The notes: generated from the letters alone by a model not told the origin. Positions 1 through 8,351 are shown, counted from the stretch's first letter. The stretch: DNA of 64,000 nucleotides from Ignavibacteriales bacterium (GCA_016177735.1 JACOUS010000032.1:1-64000), one strand, 5' to 3'. Numbers and translations: made by a program.

Positions 1-983
1 CCTCTTTGCCAGCCCCATCGACCGAAGAGAGAAACGATTTCTGTTAATTGTTGATCAATAGAAAAACCGAAACCGTAATTATTTTTCGGTCCTATTTGTT
101 CATCCAACAAATCGGAATGATTCTTACTGTTGTGCCATCCGTAAATTCTGTAAACACCTTCGTGTTCTCCGATTGTTGTCAAGTAATCAACTTCGATGAT
201 TGAAAAGAGATCGTCAAAAACTTTGTTCCAATCTGCATCGGCATCGGAAAAACCGAGTCCGATATTTAATGATTGAATTGGATTGAACCACATCATCAAC
301 CCGGCGCTGTTGTTATCCGGGAATTCTATTGCTGAGTTGTTTCTAAATCCCGATGAAATAAATTGTGCGGTCTCATCGTTTGCGATGTTGTTCAAATCGA
401 AGTTTGTAGTCATATCAATTTTGCCGATACGAAAAGTAAAAGCCTCACTGAAAAACTTGTGTTCGTACCACAATTCGGTTACACGGATATTTTCATTATC
501 GTCCGCATCATAATTAAAACCGGAGATTGTTTCGATATCGCCGTCGATGCCGTCGCCTTTGCCGGCTTCGAGATGTGCGAAGGTTGTCCCGTAATCAACA
601 AGCGGAAGGGTAAGTTCAATATCCATCGATGTGGAAGCATCCGATACATTCTGATATCTGTTGATTTTATCTTTTGAACCGACTGCACCTTCAAAAATTC
701 CGGTGATGCCGAAAGCCGCTTCAACTTTTTCGAACAGACCGTTGAAACTTTTTATGTTTTCCATCTCCATTTCTTTTTTGATTAACGTAGAATCTTCTGC
801 TGAATTTTTTTCCGTTTCATTGTTAAATGCCAAAAAAGAAGCAACCGTATCGTGATGAAATTTCTGTTCCGTACTTTTTATTTTATTGTTCGTGGATGAG
901 TTCAACCCTTCTTTGGCAATCAAGGAATTTAATAATGCCATTGCCAAAAAATTAGCGATGATTAATTTGTAAGCTCCTTTCAT
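1..983 (-). CDS. OprB-like carbohydrate-selective porin, partial at window edge
   Basis: The frame is open from ATG at 983 to the left edge, so the C-terminal part is missing. The first ~26 residues are a signal peptide (MKGAYKLIIANFLAMALL...). After a short polar linker the mature part reads as OprB/outer-membrane beta-barrel sequence: a segment 'LPLVDYGTTFAHLEAGKGDG', then 'FRIGKIDMTTNFD' and later 'NYGFGFSIDQQLTE..SLFGRWGWQR', the alternating strands and Gly/Asp turns typical of CHO-selective porins. A GGAG Shine-Dalgarno lies about 10 nt before ATG. It follows the feo genes on the same strand after a structured leader, so it may be co-regulated with iron uptake (inference). The exact substrate cannot be read. 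Confidence 0.7.
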   Translation of the reverse strand, partial: MKGAYKLIIANFLAMALLNSLIAKEGLNSSTNNKIKSTEQKFHHDTVASFLAFNNETEKNSAEDSTLIKKEMEMENIKSFNGLFEKVEAAFGITGIFEGAVGSKDKINRYQNVSDASTSMDIELTLPLVDYGTTFAHLEAGKGDGIDGDIETISGFNYDADDNENIRVTELWYEHKFFSEAFTFRIGKIDMTTNFDLNNIANDETAQFISSGFRNNSAIEFPDNNSAGLMMWFNPIQSLNIGLGFSDADADWNKVFDDLFSIIEVDYLTTIGEHEGVYRIYGWHNSKNHSDLLDEQIGPKNNYGFGFSIDQQLTEIVSLFGRWGWQR

Positions 984-1016
984 TTTTTATTTCTCCAAAT
1001 ATTTAATTAATAAAAA

Positions 1017-1082
1017 AGGCGTAACAATACCGGCAATGAACCGATGATTTTTACGCCTCACTTCTCGACCCCGGGTGCCGAG
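1017..1082 (-). promoter_or_regulatory. Structured leader / attenuator-like hairpins before the porin gene
   Basis: Read on the minus strand, a stem CTCGGC/GGTCGAG (1064-1082) is followed by a second stem, AGGCGTAA pairing with TTACGCCT (1051-1058 with 1017-1024), whose loop contains a further CGG/CCG stem. The second stem runs directly into a T-run at 1012-1017, so it has the form of an intrinsic terminator. The porin ATG is only about 28 nt beyond the T-run, too close for a separate promoter downstream. It therefore looks like an attenuator or a terminator with partial read-through. I do not recognise a known riboswitch class. Confidence 0.5.
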
Positions 1083-1105
1083 CCGTAGGAATTTTTTACT
1101 TTGTG

Positions 1106-1372
1106 CTAAATATTATCTGCGAGCGCTTTTATCATTTTCTTTCTCAAATCTTCAAGCTGTTTCGACTTGAATGCTTTCCTTGATTCTTCGAGAACCGAAA
1201 TAGCATCCAGAAGAATTTCATTCAATTGCCTTTTGTGCGAACATTCGACTGAGCAATTATGCAGAACAACTTTTCCGCTCTCTTCTTTTATCGAATTGAG
1301 CAGAATCTGTTGTTCAGACATTTTGAGATATATTTCCTCGAAATTTTTTACTAATAATTCGTAAGCAGTCAT
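1106..1372 (-). CDS. Small helical protein in feo operon, unknown function
   Basis: An 88-residue charged protein without signal peptide or membrane segment. It is predicted to be mostly helical, from the many Leu/Glu/Lys residues. It carries two cysteines and a histidine in 'LHNCSVECSHKRQ' (about residues 37-49), which could bind a metal. It starts 18 nt after the Cys-rich FeoB companion and lies on the same strand as feoA-feoA-feoB, so it is probably the last or next-to-last gene of that operon. I do not recognise the family; a role in iron uptake is only a neighbourhood inference. Confidence 0.6.
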   Translation of the reverse strand: MTAYELLVKNFEEIYLKMSEQQILLNSIKEESGKVVLHNCSVECSHKRQLNEILLDAISVLEESRKAFKSKQLEDLRKKMIKALADNI

Positions 1373-1390
1373 TGTTAATATTGTTTTGTG

Positions 1391-1552
1391 TTAATCTTTT
1401 TTCTTTTTTGAATCACTGCATGTATCGGAAAGGGGACATTCTTTTCCGCATCCGCATCTTTCACTTTTTCCGGTAAGCGAGCGGTAGATTGTTCTTCCTC
1501 CAAAAAAACATGCACTTCCTATTATTGCAACCAACGCGATTGTTTCGCCCAT
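1391..1552 (-). CDS. FeoB-associated Cys-rich membrane protein (53 aa)
   Basis: The ATG at 1552 opens a 53-codon frame ending in TAA at 1391. It has one N-terminal transmembrane helix (IALVAIIGSACFFGGR), then a basic linker and a C-terminal Cys cluster 'CGCGKECPLSDTC' followed by Lys residues. This is the layout of the FeoB_associated family (small Cys-rich proteins encoded just after feoB). It begins 11 nt after the feoB stop, so it is translated from the same transcript. Family knowledge suggests a helper for Fe(II) transport or a metal-binding partner of FeoB; the precise role is not known. Confidence 0.85.
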   Translation of the reverse strand: MGETIALVAIIGSACFFGGRTIYRSLTGKSERCGCGKECPLSDTCSDSKKKKD

Positions 1553-1563
1553 GATATTCTCCG

Positions 1564-4095
1564 TTAAATTCCGATGTTAAAAAAAAGTCCGGCGCGGTAA
1601 ACGATAGTTGTTAAAATGTATGCGAGCGCAGTCAATCCGCCCAATTGAAACAGCGCCCACTTCCATGAATTGCTTTCACGTTTTGTTACTGCTATTGTTG
1701 CCATACACGGTGCACTGATCAAACAGAAAAGCATGATAACAAAAGCAGTGAGAGGCGAATAACTATCGTGAAGACGCGCGCGTAAATCTTGAGAAGTTTC
1801 ATCCGCTTCGCCAACCGAATAAACAATTCCCATTTGTGCAACGAAAACTTCTTTTGCAGCAAGAGCCCCGATTAATGCCGTTCCGATCTTCCAATCGAAT
1901 CCCATTGGTGAAAGTAACGGTGCAATCACGTGCCCGATTCTACCGGTAATTGAATAAGCAAGCTGCTCGCTTTGTTTTTCTTGCTCGACACTTACAAGTG
2001 TTTCGTTGTACTTTGTTTTTATAACATCGAGGTATTGAACTGTGGCAGAAAAAATTTGCGGACTGTTTTTTTCGATTTCATTCAAAGCAGCGGTGTGTTC
2101 TTCTTCGAGTTTTTGAAATTCCGGCGAACCTTCTTCAATCCCGCTCTCTTCAATTGTTTCATTGAAAGAATTATTTGTCTCGTTGATTTTGTTTTTTGTT
2201 TCGAGAAACAGTGCAAGCGTTTTTCCGCTTTCGGAATTTGTTAATCGTGTAATTGTTGATTGATAATCATTCTCTGCTTTTTCGGAGCCGGCTTCATCTT
2301 CGTAAAAATTTTCTTGTTCGGAATCTTTTTTCAATTCTGCGCGAGCGGCATCAACTAAAATACTTGAATTGTTCTCCGCAGATATTCCAATCGTTTTGCC
2401 AAGTTCATTTATTTCAGAAAAATATGTTTCTTCTGCCGCGGCAGATTCTCCATCGTAATTTTTTTCGAAAACAGATTTTTTCGGAAAGCTCGTCATTGCC
2501 CAAAGTATAATCGAAATGCCGAGAATAATCGTTCCGGCTTTGCGCAAATAGAGCCAGCCCCGTTCCCACATATGAATCATAATCCCTTTGAGCGTTGGAA
2601 TTCTGTACGGCGGCAATTCCATTACGAATGGAACCGGATCGCCTTTTAGAATGGTGCTTCTCAAAAGTTTTGCACCGAAGATTGCAATTACAATTCCGAT
2701 AACATAGATAAGCCACAACATCGGCGCGTGCCATTGTTGTGGAAAGAATGCCGGAATTATCAGCGCATAAATCGGAAGACGTGCGCCGCAGCTCATTAAA
2801 GGAATTACAAGCATTGTTGCCAATCGATCGCGGCGGTTTTCCAAAGTACGTGTTGCCATTATTGCCGGCACCGAACACCCGAAACCGATCAGCATCGGTA
2901 TAAAACTTTTTCCGTGCAGACCGATTTTGTGCATCAACCGGTCCATTATAAATGCGGCGCGTGCCATGTAACCGGAATCTTCGAGTATAGCTATCGAGAG
3001 AAATAACAAAAGTATGTTAGGTAGAAAAACGATAACGCCGCCAACACCGCCGATTATTCCATCAACCAAAAGTGATTTTAACGCGCTCTCAGAACCTTTG
3101 GGCCAGAAAGTTGTAATTGTTTCTCCGAGCCATACAAAAAATTCTTCAATCCATCCCATGAACGGATCGCCGAGCGTGAATGTTAATTGAAAAACGAGAT
3201 ACATCAGCAGTAAAAAAATTGGAAGACCGAAAAAACGGTTGGTTGCAAACGAATCAATTATATCCGAAAGTGTGCGTGATTTTTTTTCGTTTGATTTGAC
3301 CGCTTCGTTACAAACATCTGTTATGAAGTTGTATCGTTTATCTGCAATGATTGCCTGCGGATGTTCGTCGAGTTCTTTCTCGATTCCGCCGCCGCTTGCC
3401 TTTGCTTGTTCGGTAACTTCATGCGAAGAAATTTTTGCCGCGATTTCTTTATCGTCTTCAAGAAGTTTTACTGCAAGCCAGCGCGAATCATATTTACTTG
3501 TTCCGTTCGGATTAATGTCTATCAACGATTGAATTTTTGAAATCTCTGTTTCGATTTCTTTGCCGTAATTGATAATCAACTTTTGTGGCGGGTGATTATT
3601 TTTTGCAGTCGTAACTACAGCATCGAGTAGTTCTTTCATTCCGCCGTTTTTATGACCGACAGTAGGAACAATCGGTGCATTCAACGAGGACGAAAGTTTT
3701 GCAATGTCAAATTCATATCCTCTTGATTTTGCAACATCGCTCATATTAAAAGCAAGCACAAGCGGAACACCAAGTTCCAGCAATTGGAGCGAGAGATATA
3801 AATTTCTTTCGAGGTTGGATGCGTCGATGACGTTAACAACAGCATCCGGTTTGGAATCGATAATAAAATTTCTTGCAATAGCTTCTTCTGCCGAGTACGC
3901 GGTTAAACTATATGTACCGGGAAGATCAATAATTTCTATTTCGGTATCGTTGTGTTTGCAGTTTCCTTCTTTAAGTTCAACAGTAACGCCGGGGTAATTG
4001 CCGACGTGCTGGCGCGCTCCGGTTATATTATTAAATATTGTTGTCTTCCCCGAGTTCGGATTGCCGGCAAGCGCAACAACTATTTTTGATTTCAT
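1564..4095 (-). CDS. feoB: Ferrous iron transporter FeoB
   Basis: An 843-residue Fe(II) permease of the inner membrane. The N-terminal G domain shows G1 GNPNSGKT (11-18), G3 DLPG (57-60) and G4 NMSD (117-120). The membrane part begins near residue 288 and contains the conserved 'GFGCSVPAIM' (~405-414), 'SCGARLPIYAL' (~435-445) and 'CLISAPCMATIAV' core segments. Between residues ~540 and ~715 there is an acidic, Glu/Asn-rich insertion of about 170 residues, replacing the usually short extracytoplasmic loop; it makes the protein longer than the usual ~700-770. It follows two feoA genes with a 24-nt gap and is probably repressed by an iron-responsive regulator at the upstream operator. Confidence 0.97.
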   Translation of the reverse strand: MKSKIVVALAGNPNSGKTTIFNNITGARQHVGNYPGVTVELKEGNCKHNDTEIEIIDLPGTYSLTAYSAEEAIARNFIIDSKPDAVVNVIDASNLERNLYLSLQLLELGVPLVLAFNMSDVAKSRGYEFDIAKLSSSLNAPIVPTVGHKNGGMKELLDAVVTTAKNNHPPQKLIINYGKEIETEISKIQSLIDINPNGTSKYDSRWLAVKLLEDDKEIAAKISSHEVTEQAKASGGGIEKELDEHPQAIIADKRYNFITDVCNEAVKSNEKKSRTLSDIIDSFATNRFFGLPIFLLLMYLVFQLTFTLGDPFMGWIEEFFVWLGETITTFWPKGSESALKSLLVDGIIGGVGGVIVFLPNILLLFLSIAILEDSGYMARAAFIMDRLMHKIGLHGKSFIPMLIGFGCSVPAIMATRTLENRRDRLATMLVIPLMSCGARLPIYALIIPAFFPQQWHAPMLWLIYVIGIVIAIFGAKLLRSTILKGDPVPFVMELPPYRIPTLKGIMIHMWERGWLYLRKAGTIILGISIILWAMTSFPKKSVFEKNYDGESAAAEETYFSEINELGKTIGISAENNSSILVDAARAELKKDSEQENFYEDEAGSEKAENDYQSTITRLTNSESGKTLALFLETKNKINETNNSFNETIEESGIEEGSPEFQKLEEEHTAALNEIEKNSPQIFSATVQYLDVIKTKYNETLVSVEQEKQSEQLAYSITGRIGHVIAPLLSPMGFDWKIGTALIGALAAKEVFVAQMGIVYSVGEADETSQDLRARLHDSYSPLTAFVIMLFCLISAPCMATIAVTKRESNSWKWALFQLGGLTALAYILTTIVYRAGLFFNIGI

Positions 4096-4119
4096 TTTTT
4101 CTCCTTAAGCAACACAGAA

Positions 4120-4341
4120 TTACTTGTGTTCAACAATAATTTTCTCTGCCGTTTGATAATCCAGCATGATTCTACTTCCTTTTATTCCGATGATGAACGG
4201 TCCCGTTGATGAGTTCTGAATTACATCAACCCCGGCTCCGTGAATCAATCCCATATCGGCAAGCCGTTTCCTGAATTCCGTATCGATTTGTATATCTACT
4301 ATAAAAACTTTCTTACCTTGATTTACCTTTGTAAGCGGCAT
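4120..4341 (-). CDS. feoA: FeoA domain protein (second copy)
   Basis: A 73-residue SH3-like FeoA domain protein: 'GKKVFIVDIQIDTEFRKRLADMGLIHGAGVDVIQ' followed by 'GPFIIGIKGSRIMLDYQTAEKIIVE' is the usual FeoA pattern. Small cytoplasmic FeoA proteins are needed for FeoB activity and probably interact with its cytoplasmic part. It sits 12 nt after the first feoA and 24 nt before feoB. The two FeoA proteins differ clearly, so they are an old pair, not a recent duplication. Confidence 0.93.
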   Translation of the reverse strand: MPLTKVNQGKKVFIVDIQIDTEFRKRLADMGLIHGAGVDVIQNSSTGPFIIGIKGSRIMLDYQTAEKIIVEHK

Positions 4342-4353
4342 AATGACTTCCTC

Positions 4354-4599
4354 TCAAAGTTTGCTGGCTATCGGTTCAACATTTATTCCTTCCGCTTCAA
4401 TCTTTCTGAGAGAAAGATGATAACCGCGTACTTTCACTTCAATCGGATCGCCGAGCGGTGCAACTCTTTCTACTTCTATTATTACACCGGGCGTTACTCC
4501 CATTTCAATTATTCTCTTCTTCGTTTCACCCTTCGAAATAATTTTCAGGACTTTTGCACGTTGTCCGGTTTCTAAATTTTTAAGATTTGTTAAGTCCAT
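4354..4599 (-). CDS. feoA: FeoA domain protein (first copy)
   Basis: An 81-residue FeoA domain protein, with 'LETGQRAKVLKIISKGETKKRIIEMGVTPGVIIEVERVAPLGDPIEVKVRGYHLSLRKIEAEGI' as the SH3-like core. It is the first gene of the feoA-feoA-feoB operon. An AGGAG Shine-Dalgarno lies just before the ATG at 4599, and a good promoter with overlapping palindrome is about 50-80 nt upstream. Function as for FeoA: accessory to FeoB-driven Fe(II) uptake. Confidence 0.93.
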   Translation of the reverse strand: MDLTNLKNLETGQRAKVLKIISKGETKKRIIEMGVTPGVIIEVERVAPLGDPIEVKVRGYHLSLRKIEAEGINVEPIASKL

Positions 4600-4648
4600 T
4601 TTGTCTCCTAATTTCAGAATAAAGATATTACTGTCTTTTTCTTATCAA

Positions 4649-4677
4649 AACTTAGTCTAAATAAGAATAAGTGTCAA
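4649..4677 (-). promoter_or_regulatory. Promoter and candidate iron operator of the feo operon
   Basis: On the minus strand TTGACA (4677-4672) is followed by a 17-nt spacer and TAAGTT (4654-4649), a near-consensus sigma70-type promoter. The palindrome TTAGTCTAA (4652-4660) overlaps the -10 end. TTAG..CTAA half-sites resemble those of DtxR/IdeR-type metalloregulators, so iron-dependent repression is plausible but is an inference. Confidence 0.5.
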
Positions 4678-4718
4678 GACTCTCATATCCTTTGTTCGGG
4701 AAAAAATTTTTGTGTGGG

Positions 4719-5609
4719 TTATTTCTTACGAATTTGGACGAAAAACGCACCAATTACAGCTACCAACATTCCGGCTCCTTCTTGAAGGGTAATTGGTTCA
4801 TTCAAAAAAATCCATGCGAGGAGTGCAATTTGAATTAACATTGTGCCGTTGATGATGCTCGATTCCATTGCCGAAAGAGTGCGAAGAGTCATATTCCAAA
4901 GTGTGAATGCGAGTGCGGTATTTACGATTGCAAGCCACAAAAGTAGTAGCGTTGTTTTGAAACTGATGGATGGCAATCCCTGAAAAATAATTCCGGTAAG
5001 TAACATGATAATTGACCCGACACCCATGCTAACTACTGTAACTGTTAAAGGGGAAAACTTGCCGCTTCTGTTAATGCTTCTTCCAAGAATTGCGGAAGAT
5101 GAATTTGCAAATACGCCGATGATCATTACAATAATTCCGAGGAGACGATTTGAGGAAAGATCAACCGGGAAAAAATATGTGAAGATCCCGGTAATAAATA
5201 AAAAAGCGCCACTCCACTGAAGCAAAGTCGGTTTTTCGCCGAGCAGAAAAATTCCGAGTACGGCAACAATCAACGGAGTGAAGTTGAGCAGCAAACTTAC
5301 CGTAACTGCCGGAAGAAGTGATAACCCGAGAAATTGTGTACCTTGTGTAAAAGTATAAAAAAGAAATCCAAGTAGAATAAGTTTTTTCCAATCACTGCTT
5401 TCAATTTTTTTAATCTCGGCAAATCTGTCTTTGATGAAGACGAAAGGAAGCAACGAAAGGAAAGCGATTACGTAACGCAGACCGGCATAAGTTAAAGGGG
5501 GAATTTCATTCAATCCCCATTTGATAATAATGAAAGAAGTTGACCAGAGAAATGTAACGAGCAATGCGGTCAGAATTGCAGATACATGCGAAAGATTTTT
5601 TGAAGAAAT
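4719..5609 (-). CDS. EamA/DMT-family transporter, apparent ATT start
   Basis: A drug/metabolite transporter family membrane protein with two EamA repeats (about ten hydrophobic helices; 'LWSTSFIIIKWGLNEIPPLTYAGLRYVIAF' opens repeat 1). An internal TTG at 5564 would cut into the first helix. The frame stays open upstream, and a strong AAGGAG (5615-5620) lies 5 nt before an ATT codon at 5609-5607, giving ISSKNLSHVSAILTALLV before the helix. There is no ATG or GTG between the Shine-Dalgarno and the TTG. I therefore prefer ATT as the initiator. The Shine-Dalgarno overlaps the stop of the preceding TSUP gene, so the two are translationally linked. The substrate is unknown. Confidence 0.8.
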   Translation of the reverse strand: MSSKNLSHVSAILTALLVTFLWSTSFIIIKWGLNEIPPLTYAGLRYVIAFLSLLPFVFIKDRFAEIKKIESSDWKKLILLGFLFYTFTQGTQFLGLSLLPAVTVSLLLNFTPLIVAVLGIFLLGEKPTLLQWSGAFLFITGIFTYFFPVDLSSNRLLGIIVMIIGVFANSSSAILGRSINRSGKFSPLTVTVVSMGVGSIIMLLTGIIFQGLPSISFKTTLLLLWLAIVNTALAFTLWNMTLRTLSAMESSIINGTMLIQIALLAWIFLNEPITLQEGAGMLVAVIGAFFVQIRKK

Positions 5610-5618
5610 ACGAACTCC

Positions 5619-5981
5619 TTATTTACCGAGTACTAATTTTAATGCATAGAGAAATAGAAACACACCGAAAATTTTTTTCAAAGTTGTGTCGGGCAAACTA
5701 ACGGCAAACAACGATGAGAAATAACTTCCGATTACAAATGTTACGACCATCAAACCGACGGCTTTTAAATTGATGTGACCGGCTTTATAGTAATTCATCA
5801 CGGCTAAAATTCCGATTGGCAGAAGAAGCAAGCCGAGCGATGTGCCTTGCGCGTCTTTTTGTGTGTAACCGAGCAGACCGACAAGCATTGGAATTATTAT
5901 TATTCCTCCGCCGACTCCGAGAATTCCGCTTGCCAATCCGGCGGCGAGTCCGATGAGTAAAAGTATAATTGTATCAGACAT
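5619..5981 (-). CDS. Half-size TSUP (TauE/SafE) membrane protein
   Basis: A 120-residue membrane protein with the N-terminal TauE/SafE signature 'GLAAGLASGILGVGGGIIIIPML', then 'AQGTSLGLLLLPIGILAVMNYYKAG' and a last helix. Usual TSUP proteins have ~250 residues with two such halves; this one has one half and probably acts as a dimer. Family members export sulfite, sulfonates or similar anions; the substrate here is unknown. It lies upstream of the EamA gene and is translationally coupled to it, and 23 nt after the end of the M1 peptidase gene's upstream neighbour region on the same strand. Confidence 0.88.
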   Translation of the reverse strand: MSDTIILLLIGLAAGLASGILGVGGGIIIIPMLVGLLGYTQKDAQGTSLGLLLLPIGILAVMNYYKAGHINLKAVGLMVVTFVIGSYFSSLFAVSLPDTTLKKIFGVFLFLYALKLVLGK

Positions 5982-6004
5982 GTTTTTATTCCTAAACTTT
6001 ATTG

Positions 6005-7645
6005 CTAATTAGTTTTGATATTTATTTGATCCATCAAAATCCATTCATTCGGATCAACAACGAATTCAGCATTTTGCGGCAGTTCGACTTCGGCTTTCCC
6101 ATTATTCATTTCTACGCGCAGAGTGCTGCCAGCTATCTTAACATCAACCGGAAGAATGAACGGAAGATCGTTTTCAGTTTCCCACCACAAAATTATTTTG
6201 TTCTGTTCATGTTTTATATTCAGCACGGGAAGTTTTGCATTGCGTAAATAAACTTCGAAGAACCAATCTAATTTTTTCCCGGAAACATCTTCTGCAATTT
6301 TTATCATCTCATCTGTTGTGGCGAAGCGGCATTGTTTGCCATTAGTTACTTTTTCAAGTTCTTCTGTTGGATAAGCCCATCTACGGAGGACTTTGAAAAA
6401 TATTTCATCGCCGAGATAGTAACGCAAAGTATGAACCATCCATCCGCCTTTGTAATAAACATCGAGCGTGTAAGATTCGCCGGCTGTTTTTTCTTCGCGC
6501 GGTGCAATCGGTGTTTTGTTCGAAAAATGTTTAATGCTTTTTAAGTAAGCGAAATATTTTTCTTTGCCGAACATTTTTTCGAGGTAGAGCGGCTGCATGT
6601 AAGTGCCGAGTCCTTCATGAATCCAGAAATCGCTCCAGTCTTTATTTGTTACGAGGTTACCCCACCACTCGTGAGAAAATTCGTGATGATGCAGCCAGTC
6701 GAACGGAAAATCTTTGTGATTTTTCCAGCCGAATCCGTATGCAATTGCCGTTTGATGTTCCATTCCCAAATGCGGCGCTTCAACGACTGCGTATTTATCC
6801 GCGCGGAACGGGTACGGTCCGATCAATTCTTCCATAACTTTCATGTGGTCAACAAATTGTGTCGAATGCACTTTTGCCTTCTCATAATTTTCGGGAAGAA
6901 CCCAAACAGTGAACGGAAATTTTTCACCGGCAATGCTTGTGTAATCGTACTCGATGTTTTTGTACCCGCCGAGATAGAATGTAATGTTGTAGTTATTTAT
7001 CGGTGTGGAAACAAACCAATTCCAAGTTTGAGTGCCGTTGTTGTTATTAGTTGTGCCGATAAATTTTCCGTTGGAGATACATGTTAAATTTTTTGGAACC
7101 GTGAAATGAATAGAAACTGAATCCGGTTCATCGGAAGGATGATCTTTGCAAGGCAGCCAAATATCCGCGCCGCCGCCCTGACAAGTTACGCTTGCCCACG
7201 GAAGATTATCTTTATTTGTCTTCCAGATAAATCCGTCATCCCACGGCGGATTTTTTGCAGTGCGCGGCATGCCGGCATAAACAATTTTCAGACTGATCAA
7301 ATTTCCTTTTTTAATTTCACCGGGAAAGTTGATCGTAATTTTTCCGTTTGAATGAATGAAGTCAAGTTCGGTTTCATCATCGGTTAACAGTGAAACGGAT
7401 TCAACATTGTAAACGGTATCGAGATCAACAATTATTTTGCTGAAGTCAGTAACCGCTTCAGCGTTCACAATTACAAAGCCGCCGATAACATGTTCGTCGG
7501 TATCAATTGTGAGATTGATATCGTAAAATTTTACATCATAACATGCTTGTTCCCGAAGAAGTTTGCCGCCAGAATCTTGCGAACCGAACTGCCCAATTAA
7601 ATTGATTGAGGTGAGTGCGAATAAAATTAGGATAGATTTTTTCAT
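6005..7645 (-). CDS. Secreted M1-family metallo-aminopeptidase
   Basis: A gluzincin of the M1 family. From the chosen ATG (7645) it has 546 residues: signal peptide (MKKSILILFALTSINLIG), N-terminal beta-saddle domain, exopeptidase-like motif GMEHQ (294-298), zinc motif HEFSH (321-325) and the third ligand Glu344 in 'WIHEGLGTY'. Both zinc-ligand spacing (HEXXH-x18-E) and flanking WWGN match M1 enzymes. A frame-extending ATG at 7744 is unlikely because it lies inside a palindromic repeat and would bury the signal peptide. Expected role: removal of N-terminal residues from peptides outside the cytoplasm. No C-terminal T9SS domain is visible. Confidence 0.93.
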   Translation of the reverse strand: MKKSILILFALTSINLIGQFGSQDSGGKLLREQACYDVKFYDINLTIDTDEHVIGGFVIVNAEAVTDFSKIIVDLDTVYNVESVSLLTDDETELDFIHSNGKITINFPGEIKKGNLISLKIVYAGMPRTAKNPPWDDGFIWKTNKDNLPWASVTCQGGGADIWLPCKDHPSDEPDSVSIHFTVPKNLTCISNGKFIGTTNNNNGTQTWNWFVSTPINNYNITFYLGGYKNIEYDYTSIAGEKFPFTVWVLPENYEKAKVHSTQFVDHMKVMEELIGPYPFRADKYAVVEAPHLGMEHQTAIAYGFGWKNHKDFPFDWLHHHEFSHEWWGNLVTNKDWSDFWIHEGLGTYMQPLYLEKMFGKEKYFAYLKSIKHFSNKTPIAPREEKTAGESYTLDVYYKGGWMVHTLRYYLGDEIFFKVLRRWAYPTEELEKVTNGKQCRFATTDEMIKIAEDVSGKKLDWFFEVYLRNAKLPVLNIKHEQNKIILWWETENDLPFILPVDVKIAGSTLRVEMNNGKAEVELPQNAEFVVDPNEWILMDQINIKTN

Positions 7646-7722
7646 ATAAAGAAAGTTAAAGTGAATGTCGTTCGAAAAATAGAATTCTCTTTGCGAGGAT
7701 TCAACTTTAAAAGCGGGGGATA

Positions 7723-7755
7723 AACCTTGAAGGTTTTTAAACAACCTTCAAGGTT
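7723..7755. terminator. Palindromic repeat, probable terminator
   Basis: AACCTTGAAGGTT (7723-7735) is followed after 7 nt by AACCTTCAAGGTT (7743-7755). Each arm is nearly self-complementary and the two arms pair with each other perfectly. It lies 22 nt after the end of the GYD gene on the minus strand and so is a likely terminator; the sequence also looks like a dispersed intergenic repeat. Confidence 0.6.
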
Positions 7756-7777
7756 GCCGCGAGCCGCAAAAGAAGAA

Positions 7778-8074
7778 TCAAATTTTTTTCGTGAGCTTCA
7801 AAAATTCTTTGTACGGAATTGCTGTCCAGCTTTCCGCATGGAATGCGCCGTTGGAAAGACTAATCATCGAAACTTTTGCGGCTGTCTCTGCATTCGGCGC
7901 TTCGTAAATATCCATAAAATCATACGTGCCGAGCAATGCGTAATGTGAAATAAATTTTACTTCGGGACATTTTTTCCTTACTTGATCGAGCCACGCTCTA
8001 CCGAGTTTGGCGCGCTGTTTCAATTGTTTGGAAACTTCCGGCGAGAGTTTCGTCATCAAAATGTAGGTTTGCAT
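7778..8074 (-). CDS. GYD domain-containing protein
   Basis: A 98-residue cytoplasmic protein of the GYD family (ferredoxin-like alpha+beta fold). It begins 'MQTYILMTKLSPE' and contains 'ALLGTYDFMDIYEAPNAETAAKVSMISLSNGAFHAESWTAIP', where G-T-Y-D is the name-giving motif (usually GxYD). Family members are dimeric and of unknown biochemical function. It is a single gene, separated by a palindrome from the M1 peptidase gene. Confidence 0.88.
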   Translation of the reverse strand: MQTYILMTKLSPEVSKQLKQRAKLGRAWLDQVRKKCPEVKFISHYALLGTYDFMDIYEAPNAETAAKVSMISLSNGAFHAESWTAIPYKEFLKLTKKI

Positions 8075-8351
8075 AAATCACCTCGTAATTGGTTGGTAAA
8101 TTCTTTTTTAGTCGAGGCGGAAAAGTCTGTATGAAATTTAATTTATGAGAACATGAAAAGAAAGAAATTATTTTTGGTGCTGTGCCCTAAGAATTTCAGT
8201 TAACATGAAATAGAGATTGAAATAGAAACATGAATTCGTTAAGTTGAAAACGAGGGAAGAATAAATCGGCTTACTAAAAAGTGGAGACCGAAAACCGCTA
8301 TAAAAAAACGAACATAACCGAAAAGTCAAACAATAGAAGATTGGGAACAAA

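Noticed and set aside
1017-1082. Known riboswitch classes (cobalamin, TPP, SAM, fluoride, NiCo)
   Set aside because: Their conserved sequence blocks were looked for by eye and not found; only generic stems remain.
6617-7087. 156-codon open frame on plus strand
   Set aside because: Antisense to the M1 aminopeptidase, whose catalytic motifs prove the minus-strand frame.
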